Counted from the first letter of the stretch, positions 32,282 to 41,109 are shown. The stretch: 51,673 nucleotides of DNA from Clostridia bacterium (GCA_017552535.1 JAFZPV010000016.1:1-51673), one strand, 5' to 3'. Program-made: numbers and translations. The notes: generated by a model from the sequence alone, not told the origin.

Positions 32282-32983
32282 ATGGCGATCGTTGAATTCA
32301 AGGGAGTATCGAGGGTTTATACCAACGGTGAGCACGAGCAGTGGGCGCTGAGGGACGTGGATCTGAGCCTGGAAGCGGGCAAATTCATCGTTGTGCTGGG
32401 CCCGAGCGGCGCCGGCAAAAGCACGCTGCTGAACCTGCTGGGCGGACTGGACAGCCCCACGGAAGGCACCATCACGGTGGGCGGCAAAGACATATCAAAG
32501 CTTACCCCCAACGAGCTGGCTGAATACCGGGCGGCGTATGTGGGCTTCGTTTTCCAGAGCTATAACCTGATCCCCACCCTGACGGTGATCGAAAACGTGG
32601 CGCTGGTAAAGGAGATCGCCCCCGATCCCCTTTCGAGCCACGATATGTTAAGGGCGGTAGGCCTGTACGACCACATCCACAACTTTCCGTCCGAGCTTTC
32701 CGGCGGCGAGCAGCAGCGCGTATCCATCGCCCGTGCGCTGGTCAAAAACCCGAAGATCCTTCTGTGCGACGAGCCGACTGGCGCGCTGGACAGCGAAACG
32801 GGCGTGATGGTGCTTAAGCTGCTTCTGTCCATGGCGCGGGACATGGGAAAGACCATCGTGATCGTCACCCATAACCAGAACATCGCCAGAATGGCGGACG
32901 TGGTGGTGCGGGTGAAAAACGGCACCATCCGCTCCTGCGAGGAGCAGGCGCATCCCCTGAAAGCGGAAGAGGTGGATTGGTGA
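32282..32983 (+). CDS. MacB/LolD-type ABC transporter ATP-binding protein
   Basis: The ATG at 32282 (MAIVEFKGVSRVY) follows GAGGAGAAG. The 233-residue ATPase has Walker A GPSGAGKST, signature LSGGEQQR, Walker B LLCDEPTGALD and an H-loop in IVIVTHNQN. It is the partner of the FtsX-type permease whose ATG overlaps its stop (TGATG at 32982). This class often exports peptides or lipids or acts in antimicrobial-peptide resistance by mechanotransmission. Confidence 0.95.
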   Translation: MAIVEFKGVSRVYTNGEHEQWALRDVDLSLEAGKFIVVLGPSGAGKSTLLNLLGGLDSPTEGTITVGGKDISKLTPNELAEYRAAYVGFVFQSYNLIPTLTVIENVALVKEIAPDPLSSHDMLRAVGLYDHIHNFPSELSGGEQQRVSIARALVKNPKILLCDEPTGALDSETGVMVLKLLLSMARDMGKTIVIVTHNQNIARMADVVVRVKNGTIRSCEEQAHPLKAEEVDW

Positions 32984-35280
32984 TGCTGCTGAAAAAGCTG
33001 TTCCGCACGCTGTGGCAGTACAAAGCGCAGTTCATCTCCATGGTGATCATGATCGCGCTTGGCGTGGGCGTGTTTCTGGGCTTTAATATAGAGTGGTATT
33101 CGCTGGAGCGCAACACCAAAGAGATCTATGACGCGACAGGCTTTGCGGATTACCGTATGTATTCCGAGTCCGGCTTTACGGCTGACGATCTTCAGGCTGT
33201 GTCCGGCATCGAAGGCGTGAAGGACGCAGCGCGGTTTCTGTCCGTCAATACGCTGGTCAAGGGCGATACGGACGTGATCGCCCTCACCGTGAGCAAGAAT
33301 ATGAACGTTTCGGGCATACTGCTTATGGAAGGTGAGCCGTACTCGCCCTCCGACCCGGACGGGTTCTGGCTGTCCGACAAGTATGCTCTGGCCAACGGAA
33401 TAAGCCTCGGCGACAGCCTGACGCTCACCTACAAGACCCTGAGCGTCACGGGCACGGTGAAGGGACTGGTAAAGTCCTCGGAATACCTCATCTGCCTGCC
33501 GGACGAGACCCAGCTCATGCCGGATTACAGCTCTTACGGCTATACATACATTTCACCCGTCATGCTGCAAAACGCCATACCGCGCCTGTTCCGCGGCCTG
33601 ATCGGCGACAGTATGTACTACCAGATCAACGTGCTGAGCGATCTGGACAAAGCGGAATTCGTTCAAAAGGCCGACCGGGCGCTGGGGGAGACCTATCTGG
33701 TTTTGTCCAGGGCGGAGACCATATCCTGGGCGGAGGCCCAGGGCGAGGTGAACGAGGGCAAAACGATGGGCTCCATACTGCCGGTGCTGTTTCTGGCCAT
33801 CGCCATTCTGACGATGGTGACCACCATGCACCGCATCACCGCCAGCGAAAAGACCCAGATCGGCACCTTCAAGGCCCTGGGCTTCCGGGACGGGCGCATC
33901 TTAAGGCATTACAGCACTTATGCGCTGATCATCGGCATAGCGGGTTCGTTGCTGGGCATCGGCGTGGGCTACGGCCTGGGCTGGTACATCATGAATCCGG
34001 GCGGCGCCATGGCGACGTATATCGACATGCCATCCTGGCACCTGTACGCCCCGGGCTTTACATGGATCACGATCGTTCTGATCAACGTCTTTCTCACGGT
34101 GATCGGATACCTGTCCGTGCGCAGGATGCTGGCCGGAACGGCTCCGGACGCCCTGAGGCCCTACACGCCAAAACGCATGAAGCATATGCGCATAGAGGAG
34201 ACGAAGTTTTTCAAAGCCCTGGGCTTCGGCACGAAATGGAACCTCCGGGACTGCCTGAGGCATAAGTCCAGAACGTGCATGACGCTGTTCGGCATTGTGG
34301 GCTGCATGATCCTGCTGGTGGGCGGCCTGGGCATGCGGGACACGATGGACGCCTTCGTGGATTCGTTCTACGAAAACGCCATCAACTACCGGGTGCGGGT
34401 GAACCTGGACGCGGAAAACATCACCAATGAGCGGGCCCTGGAACTGGCTGAGGAACTGGAAGGCGACTGGAGCGCCGTGCGCCAGGTGCAGATCGGGGAC
34501 CGGGGATATGCCCTGGAGATCTACGGCATCAGCCGGGACAAGGTGCGCTTTCTGGACGAAAACATGCGGTTTATGACCCTTGCGGACGACGGCGCGTACA
34601 TCTGCCGGCGCATCGCCTCCGATTACGGCGTGAAGCCCGGAGACGAGATCGGCATAGCGCCGTTCAACAGCTCCGAAACCTACACGCTTCGGGTGAAGGG
34701 CGTGCTGTCCTCCATGAGCGAGAGCATCACGATGACGGCGGGGTACGCGGACAGCCTCGGCATCCGCTACACGCCCGGCACCGTCTATACGGACCGGGAT
34801 GACATCGCTCCCGACGCGCATATCCTGAACACCCAGACCAAGCAGGCCATCATGGATTCCTTCGATACCTTTATGGACCTGATGAACACCATGGTGTTCC
34901 TTCTGGTGGTCGCCGCCGTGGTGCTGGGCATCGTGGTACTGTACAACCTGGGCGTGATGAGCTATACCGAGCGCTACCAGGAGATGGCCACGCTCAAGGT
35001 GGTGGGCTTCCGGGACGCGAAGATCGGCCTGCTGCTGGTGGGGCAGAACCTGTGGCTCACGGTGATCGGCATACTGATCGGCCTGCCCGCGGGCTGGGGC
35101 GTTCTGAAATACCTGCTGGATGCGCTCGCGTCGGAATACGAGATGAAGCTGGTGATCGGGCCGGTAACATACATCGTGAGCATCCTGCTCACCTTCGGCG
35201 TATCCTGCCTCGTTGGCCTGATGGTGGCCCGGAAGAACCGGCACATCGATATGGTGGCGGCGCTGAAGACGGAAGAGTAA
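32983..35280 (+). CDS. FtsX/MacB-type ABC transporter permease
   Basis: A 765-residue membrane protein starting at the ATG that overlaps the ATPase stop. It has an N-terminal helix, a large external domain (about 40-250), a first FtsX domain of three helices (about 260-380), a central helix near 440, a second external domain (about 465-615) and a final FtsX domain (about 630-750). The basic loop motifs MHRITASEKTQIGTFKALGF and YTERYQEMATLKVVGF mark the two ATPase contacts. The duplicated layout is typical of Firmicute peptide- or stress-related exporters. It is followed at once by the second purine/pyrimidine hairpin element. Confidence 0.94.
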   Translation: MLLKKLFRTLWQYKAQFISMVIMIALGVGVFLGFNIEWYSLERNTKEIYDATGFADYRMYSESGFTADDLQAVSGIEGVKDAARFLSVNTLVKGDTDVIALTVSKNMNVSGILLMEGEPYSPSDPDGFWLSDKYALANGISLGDSLTLTYKTLSVTGTVKGLVKSSEYLICLPDETQLMPDYSSYGYTYISPVMLQNAIPRLFRGLIGDSMYYQINVLSDLDKAEFVQKADRALGETYLVLSRAETISWAEAQGEVNEGKTMGSILPVLFLAIAILTMVTTMHRITASEKTQIGTFKALGFRDGRILRHYSTYALIIGIAGSLLGIGVGYGLGWYIMNPGGAMATYIDMPSWHLYAPGFTWITIVLINVFLTVIGYLSVRRMLAGTAPDALRPYTPKRMKHMRIEETKFFKALGFGTKWNLRDCLRHKSRTCMTLFGIVGCMILLVGGLGMRDTMDAFVDSFYENAINYRVRVNLDAENITNERALELAEELEGDWSAVRQVQIGDRGYALEIYGISRDKVRFLDENMRFMTLADDGAYICRRIASDYGVKPGDEIGIAPFNSSETYTLRVKGVLSSMSESITMTAGYADSLGIRYTPGTVYTDRDDIAPDAHILNTQTKQAIMDSFDTFMDLMNTMVFLLVVAAVVLGIVVLYNLGVMSYTERYQEMATLKVVGFRDAKIGLLLVGQNLWLTVIGILIGLPAGWGVLKYLLDALASEYEMKLVIGPVTYIVSILLTFGVSCLVGLMVARKNRHIDMVAALKTEE

Positions 35281-35376
35281 GAAAGAGGAAATAGGAAAAG
35301 AGGAAAGAGGAAATTAGATGGTTGGGTGCACCCAACTAACCAATTTACTCTTTCCTCTTTTCTCTTTCCTATTTAT
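35281..35376. repeat. Long purine/pyrimidine hairpin element, copy 2
   Basis: Same organisation as 28121-28216: a G/A arm (GAAAGAGGAAATAGGAAAAG, AGGAAAGAGGAAATTAGATG), a centre with the perfect palindrome GTTGGGTGCACCCAAC, and a C/T arm (TTTACTCTTTCCTCTTTTC, TCTTTCCTATTTA). It begins on the base after the permease stop, and its far end overlaps the stop codon of the convergent gene (35373-35375). It probably serves as a transcription end for both. Confidence 0.8.
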
Positions 35377-36083
35377 CCCTGCAATCCCACATATGCCGCG
35401 AGGGCGAGAAAGCCAGCGCAGGCCAGGAACATCAGGGCGATGTACCATTTTGTGCGCCTGCCTGCGTCCGGCACCCTGCTGCGGGAATGGGCGGCGCGGT
35501 TTTGCCTTACGGCGCGCCGGAAGCGCTCGTCGGTGGTCATGTTCACCGTCTTGCGGCTCAGGTCTGTCAGCACGTGGCTGCGCTCCCTGCGGCAGCGCGC
35601 GCATTCGTCCAGGCTCAGGGGATTGATGCGCCCGCATACGCAGCGCCAGTATTCGTCCTGGGTCTCGGGGTACATCAGCGCGTCCTCGCCGGCGGTGCGG
35701 CGCAGCCGCGTAAGCTCCGCGCCCTCTAGCGCGTGCTGTTCGCCCACGTTCACCAGGTCTCCGTCACGAGGCGTCCAGTCCGGCGCGCCTTCAAAGCAGA
35801 CACGGGAAAAATAGATCTCCAGCCGGTCGGCATACTTTACAAGAGAGGAGGACAGCGAAAGCCGGAAGCGGCTGCCGCCCGGTATGGCCAGGCAGTCCAC
35901 GTTCACGGTGTCGTTGGCGCCCTGCTGCGTTTCGTCCCGCGACCAGCGTACCGTGCCGGCATACGCCGTTACGGTGAGGTCGGACACGTTGAACAGGTCG
36001 ATATACGCGCGCACCGAGCCCGTATCGTCGTGCAGCAGCTCGTAGCCGCGCAGCTCGATGGGGCAGGACAGATCGATGATCAC
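35373..36083 (-). CDS. Unknown protein with zinc-ribbon-like motif and C-terminal membrane helix
   Basis: I choose the GTG at 36083 as start, because GGAGG lies 7 bases upstream and a promoter -10 stands just before; an ATG at 36209 would place the first 42 codons over promoter sequence. The 236-residue product starts with a beta-rich domain (VIIDLSCPIELRGYELL...). It continues with a CVCGRINPLSLDECARC segment (CxC-x10-CxxC, likely one zinc), a basic linker, and ends with one membrane helix (WYIALMFLACAGFLALAAYV). I do not recognise the family. The tail-anchored layout suggests a cytoplasmic domain held at the membrane. Confidence 0.75.
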   Translation of the reverse strand: MIIDLSCPIELRGYELLHDDTGSVRAYIDLFNVSDLTVTAYAGTVRWSRDETQQGANDTVNVDCLAIPGGSRFRLSLSSSLVKYADRLEIYFSRVCFEGAPDWTPRDGDLVNVGEQHALEGAELTRLRRTAGEDALMYPETQDEYWRCVCGRINPLSLDECARCRRERSHVLTDLSRKTVNMTTDERFRRAVRQNRAAHSRSRVPDAGRRTKWYIALMFLACAGFLALAAYVGLQG

Positions 36084-36113
36084 AGGCGTTCCTCCGGCTT
36101 TCGGGATTTGTAT

Positions 36114-36119
36114 ATTATA
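36114..36119 (-). promoter_or_regulatory. Likely -10 box of the zinc-ribbon/membrane gene
   Basis: TATAAT on the minus strand, 31 bases before the GTG start at 36083. No good -35 is present at 16-18 bases, so an activator or an extended element may be needed. Confidence 0.5.
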
Positions 36120-36193
36120 GCCGAAAGATGTTACGAAATGATGAACGTTTTCTTCCAACTGCCCCGTATACGCAAAATCCGCAGATAAATAAC

Positions 36194-36221
36194 TTGAACG
36201 TTTGTTCAAAACGTGTATAAT
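36194..36221 (+). promoter_or_regulatory. Promoter of murA
   Basis: TTGAAC (36194-36199), 16 bases, TATAAT (36216-36221). The -35 is embedded in an inverted repeat, TTGAAC-GTTT-GTTCAA. Confidence 0.7.
36196..36207. promoter_or_regulatory. LexA-like box GAAC-N4-GTTC at the murA promoter
   Basis: GAACGTTTGTTC fits the Gram-positive LexA/DinR core (GAAC-N4-GTTC). It overlaps the -35 and the spacer, where a repressor would block transcription. It could also be an unrelated dimeric site; the flanks (TT/AA) extend the symmetry to 16 bp. Confidence 0.5.
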
Positions 36222-36272
36222 ATATAGTGCTCTCTCTTTACGAGGGAACCAATACTGTTGGAGAAAGCCTCA

Positions 36273-37538
36273 ATGAGCGAGATTCTGCGTATCCGGGGCG
36301 GCCGGCCCCTGAACGGCGACGTATGGGTCAGCGGCAGCAAAAATGCCGCGGTGGCCCTGATACCGGCTGCCCTTCTGGCCGATTCCCCCAGCACCATAGA
36401 CAATATACCGGATATCGACGACGTGGATTGCTACCGGAACATCCTGGAGCATCTGGGCGCGAAGGTGCGCTTTGAAAAAGGTTCCATGTACATCGATCCC
36501 AGGGGCGTGAACAAAAACGAGCTGCACAGCGAGATGGTCAGCCGCATGCGCGCCTCCTATTACCTGGTGCCCACCCTGATGGGGCGCACGGGCAGGGCCG
36601 TGGTGCCCATGCCCGGCGGCTGCAACATCGGCAACCGCCGCATCGACCAGACTGTGAACGGCCTGACCATGCTGGGCGCGAAGGTGGACATTTCCGACGG
36701 CGTCACGATCCGCGCCGAAAAGACCGACATGTACGGCGGAAACGACGTGCGCCTGGCCATGCCCTCGGTGGGCGCCACCATAAACACCATGCTGGCCGCC
36801 GTGACCGCGCCGGGGGAGACGCATATCTACGGCGCCGCCAAGGAACCCCACATCGTAGACACCGCCAACTTCCTTTCCTCCATGGGCGCGAAAGTAAAGG
36901 GTGCAGGCACCGACGTGATCCGCATCACCGGCGGCGTGCCCCTGCACGGCTCCAACTATACCGTGATCCCCGACCAGATCGAGACCGGTACGCTGATGAT
37001 CGCGGCCGCAGCCACCCACGGCGACGTGCGCATCCACGGCACCATCCCACTGCACATGGAGGCCCTCACCGTAAAGCTTCTGGAGGCGGGCGTGGACGTG
37101 CGCAGCCACGATGACGTGATCGAAGTTTCTTCCGCCGGCATCCTGAGGCCCATCAAACTCAAGACCCAGTACTATCCGGGCTTCCCCACGGATCTTCAGC
37201 AGCCCATGACGGCCCTTCTGTCCGTGGGCTGGGGCACCAGCCAGGTGACGGAAACGATCTTTGAAAACCGTTTCGTCTACCTGGACGAGCTTCGCCGCAT
37301 GGGAGCGAGCATCGACCTGGTCTCCAACGCCACCGCGGTCATCCAGGGCGTGGAAAAGCTCAGGGGCACCGCCGTGACCGCCACGGACTTAAGAGCGGGA
37401 GCGGCCATGATTGTGGCGGCCCTGATGGCGGACGGCGTAAGCGACATCAGCGGCGTGCAGTTCATCCACCGCGGATATGAGCACATAGACGAAAAGCTCC
37501 GCGCCCTGGGCGCAGAGGCCGAATTCGTCCAGATATAA
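36273..37538 (+). CDS. murA: UDP-N-acetylglucosamine 1-carboxyvinyltransferase
   Basis: The ATG at 36273 (MSEILRIRGGRPL) follows GGAG at 9 bases. The 421-residue enzyme transfers enolpyruvate from PEP to UDP-GlcNAc, the first committed step of peptidoglycan synthesis. SGSKNAAVALIPA near the N-terminus, the catalytic loop PGGCNIGNRRIDQ with Cys117 (the fosfomycin target) and DLRAGAAMIVAAL near the end are characteristic. Clostridia often carry two MurA paralogs, and I cannot tell which this is. It has its own promoter and terminator. Confidence 0.95.
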   Translation: MSEILRIRGGRPLNGDVWVSGSKNAAVALIPAALLADSPSTIDNIPDIDDVDCYRNILEHLGAKVRFEKGSMYIDPRGVNKNELHSEMVSRMRASYYLVPTLMGRTGRAVVPMPGGCNIGNRRIDQTVNGLTMLGAKVDISDGVTIRAEKTDMYGGNDVRLAMPSVGATINTMLAAVTAPGETHIYGAAKEPHIVDTANFLSSMGAKVKGAGTDVIRITGGVPLHGSNYTVIPDQIETGTLMIAAAATHGDVRIHGTIPLHMEALTVKLLEAGVDVRSHDDVIEVSSAGILRPIKLKTQYYPGFPTDLQQPMTALLSVGWGTSQVTETIFENRFVYLDELRRMGASIDLVSNATAVIQGVEKLRGTAVTATDLRAGAAMIVAALMADGVSDISGVQFIHRGYEHIDEKLRALGAEAEFVQI

Positions 37539-37547
37539 TCAATAGAG

Positions 37548-37575
37548 AAAAAGACCTCGTGCGAGGTCTTTTTTT
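37548..37575 (+). terminator. Terminator of murA
   Basis: AAAAAGACCTCG pairs with CGAGGTCTTTTT around a 2-base tip, followed by more T. The ribosome site of the next gene (GGAGG) comes straight after, so some readthrough is likely to feed the downstream genes. Confidence 0.88.
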
Positions 37576-37590
37576 GGAGGTATACGGCTT

Positions 37591-38517
37591 ATGTACGAGG
37601 ATATCATCCGCCGCCTGGAGCCCGTGCAGGGCAGGGTGGACGCCGTTCTGGACACGGACGCCTTCAACGAGATCGACGACCAGTTCGCCCTTGCCTACCT
37701 GCTGGCCTATCCCGAAAGGGTAAACCTTCTGGCCGTCACCGCTGCCCCCTTCTTTAACGAGCGCAGCACCTCTCCGGAGGACGGCATGCTCAAAAGCTAC
37801 GACGAGATCATCAAGGTATCGCGCCTGTGCGGGCGGAACGACGCAAAGGAGCTGGCGTACCTGGGTGCAAGGAAATACCTGCCGGACGAAAACACGCCGG
37901 TGGACTCTCCCGCGGCCCGGCGCATTGCAGAGCTCGCCCTTCAGCACGGTGCTGACGAACCGCTGTACGTGGTGGCGATCGGCGCCATCACCAACGTGGC
38001 CAGCGCGCTGCTCATGGAGCCTGCCATCAATAACCGCATCGTCGTCGTTTGGCTGGGCGGCCACAGCCTGGAATGGCCGGACACCGCGGAATTCAACATG
38101 CGCCAGGACGTGGCTGCTGCCCGCGTTGTGTGGAAAAGCGCCGTTCCGCTGGTGATGCTGCCCTGCCAGGGCGTGGTGAGCGCCTTCTCCGTGAGCGGGC
38201 CGGAATTCGAAGCCTGGCTGATCGGCAAAAACGAAAAGTGCATATATCTGGCTCAAAATGCCATTTCCAGCATGGCCTTCTGCCAAAACAGGCCCTGGAG
38301 CCGCGTGCTGTGGGACGTGTGCGCGGCGGCGTATCTGGTGAATGATAACGAGCGTTTCCTCCGCAGCCGCCTGATCCGGGCGCCTTTCCCGCAGTACGAC
38401 AACCACTATTCCCAAACCGAATTCACGCCTCATCCCGTCCGATACGTGTGGGCGGTGAACCGTGACGGCCTTCTGACCGACATGATCGAAAGGCTCACGC
38501 GCCTGACGGCTCCATGA
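37591..38517 (+). CDS. Inosine/uridine-type nucleoside hydrolase
   Basis: A 308-residue enzyme of the nucleoside hydrolase fold, which splits the N-glycosidic bond of (deoxy)ribonucleosides to free base and ribose using Ca2+. DTDAFNEIDDQFALAYLL at residues ~20-37 is the Asp-rich calcium site. YVVAIGAITNVASALL and EFNMRQDVAAARVV are further family strands, the second corresponding to the E/D-FN-x-D ribose-contact region. The NEIDDQ variant is shared with a subgroup of bacterial members. GGAGG stands 10 bases upstream of the ATG. It opens a tight group with FRG, proC and a phosphodiesterase-like gene. Confidence 0.9.
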   Translation: MYEDIIRRLEPVQGRVDAVLDTDAFNEIDDQFALAYLLAYPERVNLLAVTAAPFFNERSTSPEDGMLKSYDEIIKVSRLCGRNDAKELAYLGARKYLPDENTPVDSPAARRIAELALQHGADEPLYVVAIGAITNVASALLMEPAINNRIVVVWLGGHSLEWPDTAEFNMRQDVAAARVVWKSAVPLVMLPCQGVVSAFSVSGPEFEAWLIGKNEKCIYLAQNAISSMAFCQNRPWSRVLWDVCAAAYLVNDNERFLRSRLIRAPFPQYDNHYSQTEFTPHPVRYVWAVNRDGLLTDMIERLTRLTAP

Positions 38518-38536
38518 GCAGATTAGGAAGATACAT

Positions 38537-39343
38537 ATGATCACCACGATCCAGGTCAATACGATAGACGACGTGATGCGCCTGATCAGCGATCAGACGC
38601 GCAACGGCGACATCAACCGCCTGCGCAGCGAGTATTATTACCGCGGCCAGCCGGATGCCCGCTACCGCATGGTCACCAGCCTGTGGCGCAACTGCGGCAG
38701 CCGCCAGCACGAGCTGGAGCCTTCCATCCTGCGGTATTTCACCAAGTACGCCAGCATCGAGGACCCCACCCTCAAGGAATCCGTATGGAAACAGATGATC
38801 GTGGGCCAGCATTACGGCCTGCCCACGCGCCTGCTGGACTGGACGCGATCGCCCCTGGTGGCGCTCCACTTCGCGGTCACGGAGACGAACCTCAAAAAGC
38901 TGGACGCCAGGGACTGCGCGGTGTGGCGCATGACCATGACGGACATGAACCGGGAACTGCCGGAAAAGTACCGCCGCGCGCTGGAGGAGACCAAGAGCAC
39001 CACGTTCTCCGTGGAACTTCTGACGCGGGTGGCCCATTCCATCGCCGAATACGATGAAGACATGGGCACGAGCACCCTTGTAAATTTGGAGCCGCCGTCC
39101 ATCTCCCAGCGCATCATCAACCAGTATTCCTTCTTTTCCGTGATCCCGGCGGGCATCACGGACATCGAGGCCTTCCTGGACGCCCACACCCGCGAGACCG
39201 TGAAATACGTGATCAGCAAGGACATCCGCTGGGATATCCGGGACCTGCTGGACCAAATGAACGTGAACGAGCGCATCATCTATCCCGGCCTGGACGGGCT
39301 CACCAAGTGGATCACCAGACATTATTATGTGAGGGACATGTGA
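38537..39343 (+). CDS. FRG-domain protein
   Basis: A 268-residue soluble protein with AGGAAG before the ATG. The FRG domain covers most of the chain: YYYRGQPDARY gives the YRGQ motif, and QHYGLPTRLLDWTRSPLVAL is the strongly conserved core. The biochemical role of FRG domains is not established to my knowledge; they occur alone or fused to other domains, at times near mobile or defence genes. The neighbours here are a nucleoside hydrolase (20 bases upstream) and proC (1 base downstream), so a metabolic or nucleotide-related setting is as likely as defence. Confidence 0.88.
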   Translation: MITTIQVNTIDDVMRLISDQTRNGDINRLRSEYYYRGQPDARYRMVTSLWRNCGSRQHELEPSILRYFTKYASIEDPTLKESVWKQMIVGQHYGLPTRLLDWTRSPLVALHFAVTETNLKKLDARDCAVWRMTMTDMNRELPEKYRRALEETKSTTFSVELLTRVAHSIAEYDEDMGTSTLVNLEPPSISQRIINQYSFFSVIPAGITDIEAFLDAHTRETVKYVISKDIRWDIRDLLDQMNVNERIIYPGLDGLTKWITRHYYVRDM

Positions 39344-39344
39344 T

Positions 39345-40130
39345 ATGACCGTATGCGGATTTATCGGAACCGGAAACATGGGAGGCGCCCTGGCGCGCTC
39401 CATGAAGGGACGCGCCAGACTGCTGCTCAACAACCGTACGCCTTCCAAGGCGGAAGACCTGGCCCGCGAGCTGGGCGGAGAAGCCTGCAGCGCCAGCCGC
39501 GCGGCGAAGGAGGCGGACTTCCTGTTTTTGGGCGTTAAGCCCTATATGGCGAAGGAAGCTCTGTCTTCCGTACAGAAAGATCTGGAAAAACGCGGCGATA
39601 TGCCCGTGATCGTGTCCATGCTTTCCGGCGTGACGATCGCGGAGCTGGAAGGCATGCTGCCCCGGCCCGCGCCTGTGGTGCGCATCATGCCCAACATCCC
39701 CGTGGGCACGGGGGACGGCGTGACGATGTACGCCAAAAGCGCCCTCGTGAGCCAGCGGGCGGTAGCGGATTTTCTTGAGATCATGGGCGCAAGCGGCGTG
39801 CTGATCGAAATGCCCGAAGCCTCCATGGACGCCGGAGCGGCCCTTGCGGGCTGCGGCCCTGCTTTCGCGGCCCTGTTTGCCGAAGCCCTGGCGGACGGCG
39901 GCGTGGCCTGCGGCTTAAAGCGGCAAGACGCCCTGCAGCTGGCGCTTTCGATGCTGGAGGGCAGCGCGGCGTATATGCGAAAGACCGGCATGTATCCGGG
40001 ACAGATGAAGGACGCCGTGTGCTCCCCGGGCGGCACCACCATCCAGGGCGTGCGCGCGCTGGAGGAAGGCGGGCTCCGCGCCGCGGCCATGAACGCCGTG
40101 ATCCGCGCCTTCGAAAAGACCCATAAATGA
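39345..40130 (+). CDS. proC: Pyrroline-5-carboxylate reductase
   Basis: A 261-residue NAD(P)H-dependent enzyme performing the last step of proline synthesis. GFIGTGNMGGALARS is the Rossmann dinucleotide loop, VVRIMPNIPVGTGDGVTMY is typical of ProC, and the C-terminal signature is in MKDAVCSPGGTTIQGVRALEEGGLR. Length is normal. The start lies 1 base after the FRG stop with GAGGG in the end of that gene, so translation is probably coupled. No other proline genes are in the window. Confidence 0.97.
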   Translation: MTVCGFIGTGNMGGALARSMKGRARLLLNNRTPSKAEDLARELGGEACSASRAAKEADFLFLGVKPYMAKEALSSVQKDLEKRGDMPVIVSMLSGVTIAELEGMLPRPAPVVRIMPNIPVGTGDGVTMYAKSALVSQRAVADFLEIMGASGVLIEMPEASMDAGAALAGCGPAFAALFAEALADGGVACGLKRQDALQLALSMLEGSAAYMRKTGMYPGQMKDAVCSPGGTTIQGVRALEEGGLRAAAMNAVIRAFEKTHK

Positions 40131-40143
40131 TGGCGGCGCAGCA

Positions 40144-41070
40144 ATGAAGAGATTCGAACACGTGATCGTCGCGGGCATCGACGGCGCGGGCGCTTTTATA
40201 CAAAACGCCAAAACGCCCTGCATGGACGCGATATTCGCCTCCGGCGCGCGCACGTTCCGGGCGTTCGCCTCAAGGCCTTCCATCAGCGCCGAGTGCTGGG
40301 GCTCGATGCTCACGGGCGTGAGCCCCGCCCTGCACGGGCTCACGAACGAATGGATAAGCCAACACGCGTATCCGACGGACAGCCGCTTTCCCACCCTGTA
40401 CAAGCGCGTGCGCGGAGCGTATCCGGACGCGGCGGTCGCCGCGTACTGCGACTGGAGTCCGCTTGTGACAGGCATCGTGGAGGCGGACGCAGGCGTGGAC
40501 TGCCTGTCGCTGCGGGACGCGGAGCTCATCGGCCCGGCCTGCGAATACATCCGTTCCCGCAAGCCCGCATTCATGTTCGTCCACATGGACAGCGTGGACG
40601 GCGCGGGGCACAAATTCGGCTACGGCACGCCGCAGCACTTGAACCAGATCGAAGTGTGCGACCGTTACGTGCAGCTTTTGTACAGCGCCTGCCGGGACGC
40701 GGGAATGCTGGACAGCACGCTGTTTCTGGTGTTGAGCGACCACGGCGGCACCTGCGACGAGCGCCCGGAGGGAGGATACTCCGGCAGCCACGGCGGCTGG
40801 ACGGAAGCGGAGAGGCGCATCAGCTTCCTGGCGGCAGGCCCCGGCATTCAGGCTGGTGAGATCGGCGACATGAACATCCGCGATACGGCAGCCATCGTGC
40901 TGTACGCCCTGGGCATTGATATGCCGGCTTTCGACCCAAACGGCTGGACGGCCCAGCTCCCCGAAAACCTGTTTGCGGGCGTACAGGTACCGTATATCGA
41001 CATCTCCGGCGAGACCGGCGCGGTCCCGCGGGTGTCCAGGGTGCGGCACACCTCGCAAACGGCAGAATGA
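40144..41070 (+). CDS. Alkaline-phosphatase-superfamily phosphodiesterase (nucleotide pyrophosphatase-like)
   Basis: A 308-residue protein with the type I phosphodiesterase/nucleotide pyrophosphatase layout. VIVAGIDGAGAF holds the first metal Asp, PSISAECWGSMLTGVSPALHG holds the nucleophile region (Ser in place of the more usual Thr), FVHMDSVDGAGHKFGYG provides Asp and His ligands, and LVLSDHGGTCDE and SHGGWTE complete the two-zinc site. There is no signal peptide, so it is cytoplasmic. It would split phosphodiesters or phosphomonoesters of nucleotides or similar compounds. It follows proC by 13 bases and ends the group that began with the nucleoside hydrolase. Confidence 0.88.
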   Translation: MKRFEHVIVAGIDGAGAFIQNAKTPCMDAIFASGARTFRAFASRPSISAECWGSMLTGVSPALHGLTNEWISQHAYPTDSRFPTLYKRVRGAYPDAAVAAYCDWSPLVTGIVEADAGVDCLSLRDAELIGPACEYIRSRKPAFMFVHMDSVDGAGHKFGYGTPQHLNQIEVCDRYVQLLYSACRDAGMLDSTLFLVLSDHGGTCDERPEGGYSGSHGGWTEAERRISFLAAGPGIQAGEIGDMNIRDTAAIVLYALGIDMPAFDPNGWTAQLPENLFAGVQVPYIDISGETGAVPRVSRVRHTSQTAE

Positions 41071-41081
41071 CAAAAAAGAAG

Positions 41082-41109
41082 TCCGGAGGGCGCTAAGCTC
41101 TCCGGATTT
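41082..41109. terminator. Hairpin between convergent genes
   Basis: TCCGGAG/CTCCGGA with an 11-base loop, followed on the plus strand by TTT and preceded by an A-run (CAAAAAAGAA), which gives a U-tract on the minus strand. It can end both the phosphodiesterase-like transcript and the trxA transcript. Confidence 0.7.

Noticed and set aside
37591-41070. Anti-phage defence island centred on the FRG gene
   Set aside because: No restriction, toxin-antitoxin, reverse transcriptase, TIR or other defence gene is present, and the neighbours are metabolic; gene order alone does not support the claim.
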